This document shows, in pieces, positions 9,082 to 16,432 of a stretch of DNA of 44,983 nucleotides. Made by a program: the position numbers and the translations under genes. The DNA lies in contig VXRJ01000005.1 of the NCBI GenBank assembly GCA_009838525.1, positions 1 through 44,983 on the forward strand, read 5' to 3'. The notes below the pieces were generated by a model. That model did not search any database. It was not told the origin of the DNA and saw only the letters and a program-made list of their open reading frames with translations. Source of the stretch: Acidobacteriota bacterium (lineage in GTDB: Bacteria; Acidobacteriota; Vicinamibacteria; Vicinamibacterales; UBA8438). Numbering within the stretch: the stretch's first letter is position 1; each line of letters begins with the position of its first letter.

Positions 9082-9765
9082 TCAGGACCGGCCGACGCGG
9101 GCGACGCCGATCCGGGGGCATCGATCCGAAACCGCGCAGCCGTTGCACAGGGGATAGACCGGCCGGCAGACATTCTGACCCCAGGTGACGAGATAAAGGT
9201 TGATCGCAGCCCACCAGCGGCGGGGCGCGGCGTCGTAGAGGGCCAGCTCCGTCTTCTCGGGCGTGCGGGTCGTAACCCAGCCGAGGCGATTGGCAATCCG
9301 GTGAACGTGCGTGTCGACGCAGATATTCCGGGCGCTCCGGTGCGCCACGATCAACGTCAGGTTGGCGGTCTTCCGGCCGACGCCGGGCAGCGTGAGCAGT
9401 TCCCGCATGGTGGTCGGCACGCGGCCTTCGAACTCGCGGACGAGCTGCTCGCACGCCTGCTTTACGTGGCGCGCCTTGTTTCGATAGAAGCTGACCGGGT
9501 AGATCAGCCGCTCGATGGTCGCCGTATCGAGCCGGGCCATCGATCGTGGCGTCGATGCCTTCCTGAACAGGCGGTTCGACGCCTCGTGCGTCACCGGGTC
9601 CTTCGTCTGCGCCGACAGCAACGTGGCGATCAGCACCTGGAACGGATCGCCCTGCTGCTCCTCGGCTACCTTCTCGATCGCGGGAAGGTCCATTTGCTCG
9701 ATCGCGCGGCCGATCCGGCGCATCGTTACGCCGATGCCGCGGGGAGAAGTGAACCGGGACGGCAT
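9082..9765 (-). CDS. nth: Endonuclease III
   Basis: This base-excision repair DNA glycosylase/AP lyase (227 aa) acts on oxidised pyrimidines. The helix-hairpin-helix is LPGVGRKTA with the catalytic Lys132. The catalytic Asp151 is in VDTHVHR. The C-terminal 4Fe-4S cluster site is intact: C200-x6-C207-x2-C210-x5-C216. The start at ATG 9765 lies 12 nt after the preceding small gene but has no clear ribosome site. The in-frame ATG at 9723 would also give a full glycosylase domain, since Nth proteins usually begin close to the EQMDLPAIEK region. It appears to be co-transcribed with the BMC genes upstream and queE downstream, with no evident functional link to the BMC. Confidence 0.93.
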   Translation of the reverse strand: MPSRFTSPRGIGVTMRRIGRAIEQMDLPAIEKVAEEQQGDPFQVLIATLLSAQTKDPVTHEASNRLFRKASTPRSMARLDTATIERLIYPVSFYRNKARHVKQACEQLVREFEGRVPTTMRELLTLPGVGRKTANLTLIVAHRSARNICVDTHVHRIANRLGWVTTRTPEKTELALYDAAPRRWWAAINLYLVTWGQNVCRPVYPLCNGCAVSDRCPRIGVARVGRS

Positions 9766-9777
9766 CGAGGCAGGCGA

Positions 9778-10023
9778 TCAGTAGCCCTGCGACCGGCAGT
9801 AGTCGCAGTGAACGCACTCGACCGACGGCTCGATGACGCACTGACCGGACGGCGGGTCGCCCGCGAGACGACTGCCGCCGAACCGCGCGTGGCTCGCGTC
9901 CTCACCGGGGTGAGATGACCGCGGTCCGGCAGGCCCGCCCGCGACCGGCGGCGCGTTCCCCCGGCGCTCCAGGTGAGCGCGGATCGCCGCGTCGATGGCA
10001 GCCTGGACGGCAGAATCGGTCAT
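9778..10023 (-). CDS. Small BMC-linked protein: amphipathic helix plus four-Cys C-terminus
   Basis: I do not recognise a family for this 81-residue protein. The ATG at 10023 overlaps the stop of the BMC-P gene (ATGA), so translation is coupled to a shell protein. Residues 3-21 form a strong amphipathic helix (V6, I10, I14 and L18 on one face; D11, R15, E19 and R20 on others), the pattern of BMC encapsulation peptides such as that of PduP. Residues 22-60 are a Gly/Pro/Ser/Ala linker. The C-terminus has C62-x7-C70-x2-C73-x2-C76 (CVHCDYC), resembling the CxxCxxC half of a ferredoxin site and able in principle to bind Fe-S or Zn. A lumen-targeted metalloprotein or scaffold is inferred. It is too short to be a known metabolosome enzyme. 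Confidence 0.7.
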   Translation of the reverse strand: MTDSAVQAAIDAAIRAHLERRGNAPPVAGGPAGPRSSHPGEDASHARFGGSRLAGDPPSGQCVIEPSVECVHCDYCRSQGY

Positions 10024-10304
10024 CGATCGGACCCCGGCGCCATGTGCACGGAATCGACCACGCCGACGATCGCGACTTCGACCGGGGCGGCCGAGCGGCG
10101 GACGGCGGCGACGGCGGCGCGGCCTTCGCGAACGACGAGCACGAGCTCGCCGACACCTGCCTGCGCCGCGTCTATCGCCACCATCGGCGCGCCGACAGGT
10201 TCGTCGGACGGGGCCACCGGCTGCACCAGCAGCAGCTTCTGCCCTTCGAGGCTGGCGTCCTTCAGGGTGGAAACTACGTCACCAATGACGCGCGCCAGGT
10301 GCAT
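10020..10304 (-). CDS. BMC-P shell vertex protein (EutN/CcmL family), second copy
   Basis: This 94-residue protein belongs to the pentameric shell proteins that cap the vertices of bacterial microcompartments. Family hallmarks are the opening MHLARVIGDVVSTLK, the KLLLVQPV strand, VAIDAAQAGVGELVLVV and the closing AIVGVVDSV. It is close to full family length (about 85-100). It lies 30 nt downstream of the other BMC-P gene, with which it shares the same layout but many substitutions; they are paralogues rather than a recent duplicate. Its TGA overlaps the ATG of the 81-residue gene. Two BMC-P copies next to one BMC-H suggest a complete icosahedral shell can be built from this cluster. Confidence 0.93.
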   Translation of the reverse strand: MHLARVIGDVVSTLKDASLEGQKLLLVQPVAPSDEPVGAPMVAIDAAQAGVGELVLVVREGRAAVAAVRRSAAPVEVAIVGVVDSVHMAPGSDR

Positions 10305-10334
10305 GGTCCGGGCTCCCCAGGCCCCCTGAGCTAG

Positions 10335-10607
10335 TCAGCCAGACGTCAGCTCGACGGAATCGACGATCCCGACGATCGCGGCGTCCACCGGCGCATCGCG
10401 CAATCCCCGCGCCATGCGCGCCGAGCTGCCGGTAATGATGAGCACGGTCTCGCCCGCACCCGCGTCCACCGTATCGATCGCCACCAGATGATGTCCGCGC
10501 GGCGCGCCGTCGGGATCGATCGGCTGCGCGACCAGCAATTTGCTGCTGACGAGGCGCTCGTCCTTGCGCGTCGCCACGACGGTGCCGACCACCTTGGCGA
10601 GGATCAC
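10335..10607 (-). CDS. BMC-P shell vertex protein (EutN/CcmL family), first copy
   Basis: This 90-residue EutN/CcmL-type protein starts at a GTG (10607), 14 nt after the BMC-H stop. It shows MILAKVVGTVVATRKDE, KLLVAQPID, LVAIDTVDAGAGETVLIITGSSAR and AIVGIVDSVEL, which match the small beta-barrel that assembles into pentamers. The GTG start and weak ribosome site may keep its level below that of BMC-H, which fits the low number of vertices relative to facets. That dosage idea is inference. It sits in the middle of the aldolase/BMC-H/BMC-P/BMC-P/81-aa cluster. Confidence 0.93.
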   Translation of the reverse strand: MILAKVVGTVVATRKDERLVSSKLLVAQPIDPDGAPRGHHLVAIDTVDAGAGETVLIITGSSARMARGLRDAPVDAAIVGIVDSVELTSG

Positions 10608-10621
10608 AACTTACCGTCTAC

Positions 10622-10906
10622 CTACTTGCCCGCCTTGCCGATCGGGAGCGTACCCTCGAGGTGCTCATGCGGCCGCGGGATGACGTGGACCGACACCAGC
10701 TCGCCTACCCGCCGTGCGGCGGCGGCGCCGGCGTCGGTCGCCGCCTTCACCGCCGCCACGTCGCCCCGCACGATGGCGGTAACGTAACCGGCGCCAATCT
10801 TCTCCCAGCCGACGAGGGTCACTTTCGCCGCCTTGACCATCGCGTCAGCCGCCTCGATCATCGCGACGAGCCCTTTCGTCTCGACCATGCCCAACGCTTC
10901 GCCCAT
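10622..10906 (-). CDS. BMC-H hexameric shell protein (PduA/EutM/CcmK-like)
   Basis: This 94-residue single-BMC-domain protein forms the facets of microcompartment shells. It opens with [23 protein letters not shown], and the pore-loop region reads [25 protein letters not shown], a near-canonical BMC-H signature in which GAG occupies the pore position (GSG or GGG in relatives). The C-terminal tail carries PRPHEHLE. It lies 30 nt downstream of the class II aldolase and 14 nt upstream of BMC-P. It is the only BMC-domain gene in the window; no tandem-domain BMC-T is present. Confidence 0.96.
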   Translation of the reverse strand: MGEALGMVETKGLVAMIEAADAMVKAAKVTLVGWEKIGAGYVTAIVRGDVAAVKAATDAGAAAARRVGELVSVHVIPRPHEHLEGTLPIGKAGK

Positions 10907-10936
10907 GTAATCCTCCGCACGCCCGCGCGATGTCGC

Positions 10937-11830
10937 TTACTTCCGCAAACGGGAGATAGCATCCTCGATGAGGGACGCAAGTTCGCGGTATGTTAGCCGA
11001 ATTTCCGCGTCGCCGCCCGACCGGCCGTCGCCCGCGCCGACCGCGACGGGATCCCCACTGCCCGGCGAAGCCGGCGTATCGTCGACCAGACGCCGGCCCG
11101 GCGAGGACGGCGCCTCCAGCGTCTGGCACGCGGCGTCTTCACCGGCAACGATGCCGTCCGTGCCGTCCGGGCAAATGGGCGCCGGCGCCGCGATGCCGTA
11201 GGTGCCGCGCAACTCCTGCAGGCGGTTCACTTCCTCGCGCGACAACAGACGTTCGCGGCCGAGCAGGCGCGCCACCACGCTGATCCGGGCGAAATGCTCG
11301 ATGGTCTCCATCTTGTAGTAAGCGGGCATCAACCGATCGGCGACCGTGATGGCGCCGTGGTTCGCGAGCAACAGGCCGTCATGCACCGCGATGTGGCGGT
11401 CGACCGCGTCCGCCAGCTCCTGCGTCGACGGCGTCCCGTAGTCGGCGATCGGGATGCTGCCGAGCGTAGTGACCACCTCCGCGAGGACGGCGCGGTCGAG
11501 CGGGATGCCGGCGACCGCGAAACCGGTCGCCACTGGCGGATGCGCGTGGACCACGGCTCCGATTTCGCTTCGCCGGCGGTAGACGGCAAGATGCATCAGC
11601 AACTCCGACGACGGGTCGCGCTCTCCGGTCAGCTTCTTTCCGTCGAGGTCCGTCACGACCATCATGTCGGGCGTCATGAATCCCTTCGAGACGCCCTTCG
11701 GAGTCGTCAGGACCCGATCGTCGTCGAGGCGAACGCTGATGTTGCCGTCGTTGGAAGCGACGTAGGCCCGCTCGTGCAGGCGCCGCCCCACTTCGACGAT
11801 GTCCGCGCGGAGCGATTCGTTCTCCCTCAT
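10937..11830 (-). CDS. BMC-targeted class II aldolase (FucA-like) with C-terminal encapsulation helix
   Basis: Residues 1-212 are a class II aldolase/adducin domain the size of L-fuculose-1-phosphate aldolase. Catalytic Glu76 (SSELLMH) and zinc ligands H95, H97 (HAHPP) and H158 (NHG) are all present at spacings matching FucA. Such enzymes split fuculose- or rhamnulose-1-phosphate into DHAP and lactaldehyde; the true substrate here is unknown. Residues 213-277 are a low-complexity Gly/Asp/Pro/Ser linker with two Cys. Residues 278-297, ending ELASLIEDAISRLRK, form an amphipathic helix like known encapsulation peptides. FucA lacks this tail. The start is the ATG at 11830; in-frame codons further upstream run into the YHS gene. 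It is the first gene of the BMC cluster, 22 nt after the YHS gene. Confidence 0.92.
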   Translation of the reverse strand: MRENESLRADIVEVGRRLHERAYVASNDGNISVRLDDDRVLTTPKGVSKGFMTPDMMVVTDLDGKKLTGERDPSSELLMHLAVYRRRSEIGAVVHAHPPVATGFAVAGIPLDRAVLAEVVTTLGSIPIADYGTPSTQELADAVDRHIAVHDGLLLANHGAITVADRLMPAYYKMETIEHFARISVVARLLGRERLLSREEVNRLQELRGTYGIAAPAPICPDGTDGIVAGEDAACQTLEAPSSPGRRLVDDTPASPGSGDPVAVGAGDGRSGGDAEIRLTYRELASLIEDAISRLRK

Positions 11831-11852
11831 CGTGATTGCCAGCCGCGTCCCG

Positions 11853-12107
11853 TCAGGCCGTCTTCCGGAACGCTCGGAGACACTGCTCCGAGCAGAAGTA
11901 GTATGTCTTGCCCGACACCTGCGCCGTGAGCGCTCGTGTCGGTTCGACATAGGTCCCGCAGACCGGATCGCGCTCGAGCGATCCGCCCCGCACCGTCCGC
12001 CGCCCCGACTGCGGACCGCGCACGCCCTCGATCAGTCCGGAGATGAACTTCCAGACGATGCGGAGGATGAGCACGAGAAAAACGCCGCGCAGCAGCCATC
12101 CCAACAT
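11853..12107 (-). CDS. Small membrane-anchored YHS-like metal-site protein
   Basis: This 84-residue protein has one N-terminal membrane helix (about residues 3-25, LRGVFLVLILRIVWKFI), a basic linker, and a C-terminal module with DPVCGTYV and YYFCSEQCLRAF. The three Cys (50, 72, 76) and the phrase order match YHS/TRASH-type heavy-metal-binding modules, which usually read DPVCGM and YYFCS-x2-C. The Met to Thr change in the first motif is a small departure. Copper or zinc sensing or delivery at the membrane is a family-level guess. It lies 22 nt upstream of the aldolase and 72 nt after pdxJ, so it may share a transcript with the BMC genes. Confidence 0.75.
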   Translation of the reverse strand: MLGWLLRGVFLVLILRIVWKFISGLIEGVRGPQSGRRTVRGGSLERDPVCGTYVEPTRALTAQVSGKTYYFCSEQCLRAFRKTA

Positions 12108-12179
12108 CGGCTAGCCCGATACTACCAGTCCACGGCGGAAGCCTGTGCGCGCGCCCCGCCCGGCGCGTTGGAAGTTCCG

Positions 12180-12899
12180 CTAGCGGGGATTCAACAGAGC
12201 GATCATCTCGCGGACGGCCCGCTCCAGGCCGACCAGGACGGCGCGGGCGATCACGCTGTGGCCGATGTTGACCTCGACGATCTCCGAGATCGCGGCGATG
12301 GGGTGGACGTTGACGTAGGTGAGACCGTGACCGGCCAGCACCTCGAGTCCTTCGTCCTGCGCGAGGCGCGCCACCTCCGCCACCCGCGTCAGTTCCATCC
12401 CGCGGGCTCCGGCCGAGCGTGAGTCGGCGTACGGACCGGTGTTGATCTCGATCGCGCCGGCGCCAGCGGCGCGGGCGGCACGGACCTGCGCCGGATCGGG
12501 ATCGATGAAGAGGCTGACCGCGATGCCCGCGCCCGTCAGGCTCTCTGCCGCATGCGTCGCCGGCGCGCGCGCGCCGCCAGCGACATCGAGGCCACCGGTC
12601 GTCGTCAGCTCATCGGGACGCTCCGGGACCAGCGTTACCTGATCCGGCCTGACGCGCGAGGCGATGTCCACCATCTCTGCCGTCGCCGCCATCTCCACGT
12701 TCAGCTTGGTGGTGATGACCTCGCGGAGCAACTCGATGTCCCGTTCCTGAATGTGGCGGCGGTCTCCCCGCAGGTGAACCGTGATCCCTTCCGCGCCGGC
12801 CAGTTCGGCGAGCAGCGCGGCGGCGATCGGTTCCGGCTCGCGCGCCTGGCGGGCCTGTCGAACGGTGGCGACGTGATCGATGTTTACGCCGAGACGCAT
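12180..12899 (-). CDS. pdxJ: Pyridoxine 5'-phosphate synthase
   Basis: This TIM-barrel enzyme condenses 3-amino-2-oxopropyl phosphate with deoxyxylulose 5-phosphate in the DXP-dependent vitamin B6 pathway. The 239-residue product opens with the signature [16 protein letters not shown]. It carries [37 protein letters not shown] and IEINTGPYA, and ends with [10 protein letters not shown] and [13 protein letters not shown], covering the full family. It lies 24 nt downstream of glmM. PdxJ supplies PLP, used for example by the DegT enzyme in this window, but nothing points to a specific link. Confidence 0.96.
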   Translation of the reverse strand: MRLGVNIDHVATVRQARQAREPEPIAAALLAELAGAEGITVHLRGDRRHIQERDIELLREVITTKLNVEMAATAEMVDIASRVRPDQVTLVPERPDELTTTGGLDVAGGARAPATHAAESLTGAGIAVSLFIDPDPAQVRAARAAGAGAIEINTGPYADSRSAGARGMELTRVAEVARLAQDEGLEVLAGHGLTYVNVHPIAAISEIVEVNIGHSVIARAVLVGLERAVREMIALLNPR

Positions 12900-12923
12900 G
12901 ATGCCTGTCCTCGTCGCGCCTTG

Positions 12924-14324
12924 TCAGCCGGGCGTCTCGCCGCTCTCGGTGTGACGCGGGATTTCACCACCGGCTGCTAGCGACTCGCGCGCCTGCTGGG
13001 CTATCCCCGACGCCAGCGCCCGCACCGCCTCCCGGTCGCGCCCCTCGATCATGACACGGAGAAGCGATTCGGTGCCGGAGTAGCGGACGAGCACGCGTCC
13101 AGAGCCCGCGAGCTGGGCTTCGGCCCGGCCGACCGCCGCATTCAGTTCCGGCACCGCCGCGATCGGCGGCATGCGCGTCACCGGAACATTCACAAGAACC
13201 TGCGGCAGAATCGTCAGGCCGTCCACCAGCTCCGCCAGACCCACCTCCTGCTCGGCCAGGATTCGAAGCACCCTGATCGCCGTGGCGATCCCGTCGCCGG
13301 TCGGCAGGAGGTCGGAGAAGATGACATGGCCCGACTGCTCGCCTCCGAGGGACAGACTCCGCCGCTGCATCTCCGCAAACACCGTCGAATCGCCGACGCC
13401 GCATCGATGAAGAGTGATGCCTGCATCCCGGAGGGCGCTTTCCAGACCGTAGTTGCTCATGACGGTGGCGACGATGCCGTCGTGCGGCAGGCGGCCCGCG
13501 TCGCGCAGGGCGCACGCCACGAGATACAGGATGCCGTCGCCGTCGACGAGGCGGCCGGCGGCATCGACCGCAATCACGCGGTCCCCGTCGCCGTCGAAGG
13601 CAAAGCCGACCGCGCATGCCTGGCGCACGACCTCCGCCTGCAGCGCCTCGGGGTGGGTCGATCCGCTCGCCTGGTTGATGTTCCGTCCGTCGGGCGCCGC
13701 GTGGAGCGTGACGACGTCGGCGCCCAGGCGTCCCAACACCTCGGGCGCGAGGCGACTGGTGGCGCCGTGCGCGCAATCGATCGCGACCCGCATGCCGTTC
13801 AGCGGCGCCGCGCCCGCAATGTCGGCAAGATGGTCCACATAGGCCGCCACGAGGTGCGCCGCTTCCGTCACCGCCCCGGGAGCACTCCCGATCCCAGGCG
13901 GCGTGCCGTCCCGCCCAAGGCGAGCTTCGATCCGTTGCTCGACGTCGCGAGTCGCCTTGGCGCCCGTGGCCGTGATCAACTTGATCCCGTTGTCCGGGTA
14001 GGGGTTGTGGGACGCGGAAACCGCGAGGCCGGCGTCAAAGCCCCCGCGCGCCGTGAGCATCGCGACACCGGGCGTCGGCGCCACACCCACGCTGAGGAAC
14101 TCAGCGCCTCCCTCCTGAACGCCCACGGCAAGCTGCCGTTGGATCCAGGCGCCCGAGTCTCGCGTATCGCGACCGCAAACGATGCGGGGGGTTAACGGTC
14201 CGTCCGGCGCCGCGCGCAGCTCCGCGGCAATCGCCGCGCCGAGCCGCACGATGGTGTCTGCGTCGAGCGGCGGAGTGCCCGGGACGCCGCGCACCCCGTC
14301 AGTACCGAACATCCGGGTGCTCAT
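12924..14324 (-). CDS. glmM: Phosphoglucosamine mutase
   Basis: The enzyme converts glucosamine-6-phosphate to glucosamine-1-phosphate for UDP-GlcNAc and peptidoglycan. The 466-residue protein opens with MFGTDGVRG. It has the phosphoserine loop SASHNPYPDNGIK (Ser105), the Mg2+ loop DGDGDR, the sugar-binding GGEQSGH and the C-terminal phosphate site RYSGTESLLRVM. All catalytic elements are present. It follows the cdaR-like gene by 43 nt. The cdaA-cdaR-glmM order is well known in Firmicutes, where c-di-AMP synthesis and GlmM are functionally tied. Confidence 0.96.
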   Translation of the reverse strand: MSTRMFGTDGVRGVPGTPPLDADTIVRLGAAIAAELRAAPDGPLTPRIVCGRDTRDSGAWIQRQLAVGVQEGGAEFLSVGVAPTPGVAMLTARGGFDAGLAVSASHNPYPDNGIKLITATGAKATRDVEQRIEARLGRDGTPPGIGSAPGAVTEAAHLVAAYVDHLADIAGAAPLNGMRVAIDCAHGATSRLAPEVLGRLGADVVTLHAAPDGRNINQASGSTHPEALQAEVVRQACAVGFAFDGDGDRVIAVDAAGRLVDGDGILYLVACALRDAGRLPHDGIVATVMSNYGLESALRDAGITLHRCGVGDSTVFAEMQRRSLSLGGEQSGHVIFSDLLPTGDGIATAIRVLRILAEQEVGLAELVDGLTILPQVLVNVPVTRMPPIAAVPELNAAVGRAEAQLAGSGRVLVRYSGTESLLRVMIEGRDREAVRALASGIAQQARESLAAGGEIPRHTESGETPG

Positions 14325-14367
14325 GGAGGGTTCGTCACGGCCCGTGGCGCGGTCGCGGCGGCACTTC

Positions 14368-14736
14368 CTAGCGGAGCGTCACGCGGATGCTCGGGGGCTC
14401 GACACCCGTCACGCCTACATCCGGAGCGGAGGTGACCGTCACCGGCAAGGTAAAGCGGCCCGGCCCAAGATCCGCGAGGTCGACCGACGCCACCACGGCG
14501 CCCGGCACAAGGCCATGGACGATGCTTGCCGCGCCCCGCACCCGCACCTCGACATTCTCCGGCACGTCGCCGGCCACGTCATACGCCTCCGGCACATTCT
14601 CGAGGCCCAGCGGCGCCACCATCCGGCGTTCGATAACGGGCTCGCGCGCCACACTGAACCAGAAGGCAAAGCCCAGAACGAGGGCCAGCAGCTTCAGGCT
14701 CAGGTCGCCGAGAAGAAAATCGCGCAATCGGCGCAT
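14368..14736 (-). CDS. YbbR/CdaR-like domain protein, short
   Basis: This 122-residue protein has one N-terminal membrane helix (about 12-28, LSLKLLALVLGFAFWFSV), followed by a single YbbR-like beta domain: RRMVAPLGLENVPEAY, then VEVRVRG and VASVDLADLGPGRFTLPV. CdaR regulators of CdaA in Firmicutes have several YbbR repeats, so this is a one-repeat version. The ATG at 14736 shares its A with the cdaA stop (TGATG). An upstream start would extend it deep into cdaA in another frame and is rejected. Position between cdaA and glmM supports a role as the extracytoplasmic partner of the cyclase. Confidence 0.82.
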   Translation of the reverse strand: MRRLRDFLLGDLSLKLLALVLGFAFWFSVAREPVIERRMVAPLGLENVPEAYDVAGDVPENVEVRVRGAASIVHGLVPGAVVASVDLADLGPGRFTLPVTVTSAPDVGVTGVEPPSIRVTLR

Positions 14737-15551
14737 CAAGCCACCTCGTCCGCCGTCGAGACGGGGCGCGCTCGCCGCGCGGGTTGCACGAGACGCTCGA
14801 GCCGCGCGGCCAGTTGCCCTGGATCGACGTCCCGTTCGAGCACCCCGTCGACCGCCAGCGAGACCGCGCCGCTCTCCTCGGAAACGACTACCGCCACGGC
14901 ATCCGATTCTTCCGTCAACCCAATCGCCGCGCGGTGGCGGGTGCCAAGTCCGGTGCGCTGCGGCTGAACCGTCAACGGCAGAAAGCACGAAGCGGCGGCG
15001 ATCCGATCTTCCTGAATAATCACCGCCCCGTCGTGCAGCGGTGAATCGGTCAGGAAGATGCTGACCAGCAGGTCGTAGGTGACGCGTGAATCAAGAGGAA
15101 TGCCGCTCTCGACGTAGTTGCGCAAGCCGATGTCGCGTTCGATGGCGATAATCGCGCCCACCTGACGGCTTGCCAGCAGCCCTGCCGCCATCGCAACCTC
15201 CGCGAGCGTCTCTCCGGTCGTGTCACGGCGGGACAGGTATCGCACGAACGGCGCCTGACCCAGGCGCGCCAGACCTCGGCGAATGTCGGCCTGGAAGAGC
15301 ACGATGGCGGCGATGACGACGTAACCGAACATGTCGCCGATGATCCAGTTGACGGTCCGGAGCGACGCGATCTCCGAGACGTAGTAGAGGCCAACCACCA
15401 GCGCGCCGCCGAACACGACCTGGATCGCCTGCGTGCGGCGAATCAGCTTGAGAAACTCATAAATGATGAAAGTGACAACGGCGATGTCCAGCAGGTCGCG
15501 CCAGCCGATATCGACGCCTCCGAGCAACCCCCCGATTCCCTCGAACGCCAT
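14736..15551 (-). CDS. cdaA: Diadenylate cyclase (c-di-AMP synthase)
   Basis: The 271-residue membrane-bound cyclase makes c-di-AMP from two ATP. Three hydrophobic segments occupy residues about 18-36, 42-60 and 68-88. The DisA_N cyclase domain follows with the catalytic motifs DGA (174-176, SPLHDGAVII) and RHR (205-207, GTRHRAAI). The start at ATG 15551 gives the usual CdaA length. A 524-residue reading with an N-terminal extension would run through folP out of frame and is rejected. It lies 20 nt downstream of folP and overlaps cdaR by one base. Confidence 0.95.
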   Translation of the reverse strand: MAFEGIGGLLGGVDIGWRDLLDIAVVTFIIYEFLKLIRRTQAIQVVFGGALVVGLYYVSEIASLRTVNWIIGDMFGYVVIAAIVLFQADIRRGLARLGQAPFVRYLSRRDTTGETLAEVAMAAGLLASRQVGAIIAIERDIGLRNYVESGIPLDSRVTYDLLVSIFLTDSPLHDGAVIIQEDRIAAASCFLPLTVQPQRTGLGTRHRAAIGLTEESDAVAVVVSEESGAVSLAVDGVLERDVDPGQLAARLERLVQPARRARPVSTADEVA

Positions 15552-15571
15552 CTGCTGGCCTCTGGCGAACC

Positions 15572-16432
15572 CTATGCGGCGGCGCGGATCAGGTCGACAA
15601 CCCGCGCCACGTCCCGCTGCGCATCGACATGGTGGACCCGGACGATGTGGGCGCCGAGGCAGACGGCCGCGGCAACCGCGCCGGCCGTGCCCCATTCGCG
15701 GTCGGCGGGTGTCCGCTCGCCGAGCGCGGCCGCGAGGAACGACTTGCGCGACGGACCGACCAGGACAGGCTGATCGAGCGCCCGGAGCGCCGGCAGCGCG
15801 GCGAGCGCGGCAGCGGTCTGCTCGGCCCGCTTCGCGAAGCCGAGTCCGGGATCGATGATGATCTGCTCCCGCGGCAGACCGGCCGCCAGCGCGCGGCGGA
15901 TCGCGCCCCGCAGTTCCGTTGCCACTTCCGCCGCGACGTCGTGGTAGCTCGCGCCCGCGTACATGTCGCGCGATTCCCCCCGGTTGTGCATCAGGATGAG
16001 TGGCGCGCCCGCTGCCGCGGCGGCCGCCGCCAGCCCGGCGCCGTCGGCGAGAGCCGAGACGTCGTTGATGATGGCCGCTCCCGCCGCGAGCGCCGCCCGG
16101 GCCACCACCGGCTTCCGCGTGTCCACCGAGATCGGTGCGCCGAGGCGGCCGGCCAGCCGGTCGAGCACCGGCATCAGGCGCCGGCGTTCCTCGTCCGGCG
16201 GGATCGGGTCGGCGCCCGGCCGCGTAGACTCCGCGCCGATGTCGATCAGGTCGGCGCCCGCCGCTTCGAGGGCAAGGGCGTGATCCGCCGCCCGATCGGG
16301 ATCGAGGCACGCACCGCCATCGGCAAACGAGTCCGGGGTGACATTGACGATCCCCATGACGAGCGTGCGGGCGCCGAGCGCCAGCGTACGCCCATCAGGC
16401 AACGCGAGCGTGTACCGCGTGCGGGGCGTCAC
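15572..16432 (-). CDS. folP: Dihydropteroate synthase
   Basis: The enzyme joins p-aminobenzoate to the pterin pyrophosphate in folate synthesis. The 286-residue TIM barrel shows [65 protein letters not shown] and the closing [10 protein letters not shown], so the pterin and PABA sites are complete. The start is a GTG (16432) overlapping the ftsH stop in GTGA, which implies coupled translation. The ftsH-folP pairing is also found in E. coli, where glmM follows directly; here cdaA and cdaR lie in between. Confidence 0.95.
   Translation of the reverse strand: MTPRTRYTLALPDGRTLALGARTLVMGIVNVTPDSFADGGACLDPDRAADHALALEAAGADLIDIGAESTRPGADPIPPDEERRRLMPVLDRLAGRLGAPISVDTRKPVVARAALAAGAAIINDVSALADGAGLAAAAAAAGAPLILMHNRGESRDMYAGASYHDVAAEVATELRGAIRRALAAGLPREQIIIDPGLGFAKRAEQTAAALAALPALRALDQPVLVGPSRKSFLAAALGERTPADREWGTAGAVAAAVCLGAHIVRVHHVDAQRDVARVVDLIRAAA

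Noticed and set aside
14736..16310. A 524-residue CdaA with a long N-terminal extension
   Set aside because: The extension is folP read out of frame; ATG 15551 starts the canonical membrane helices.
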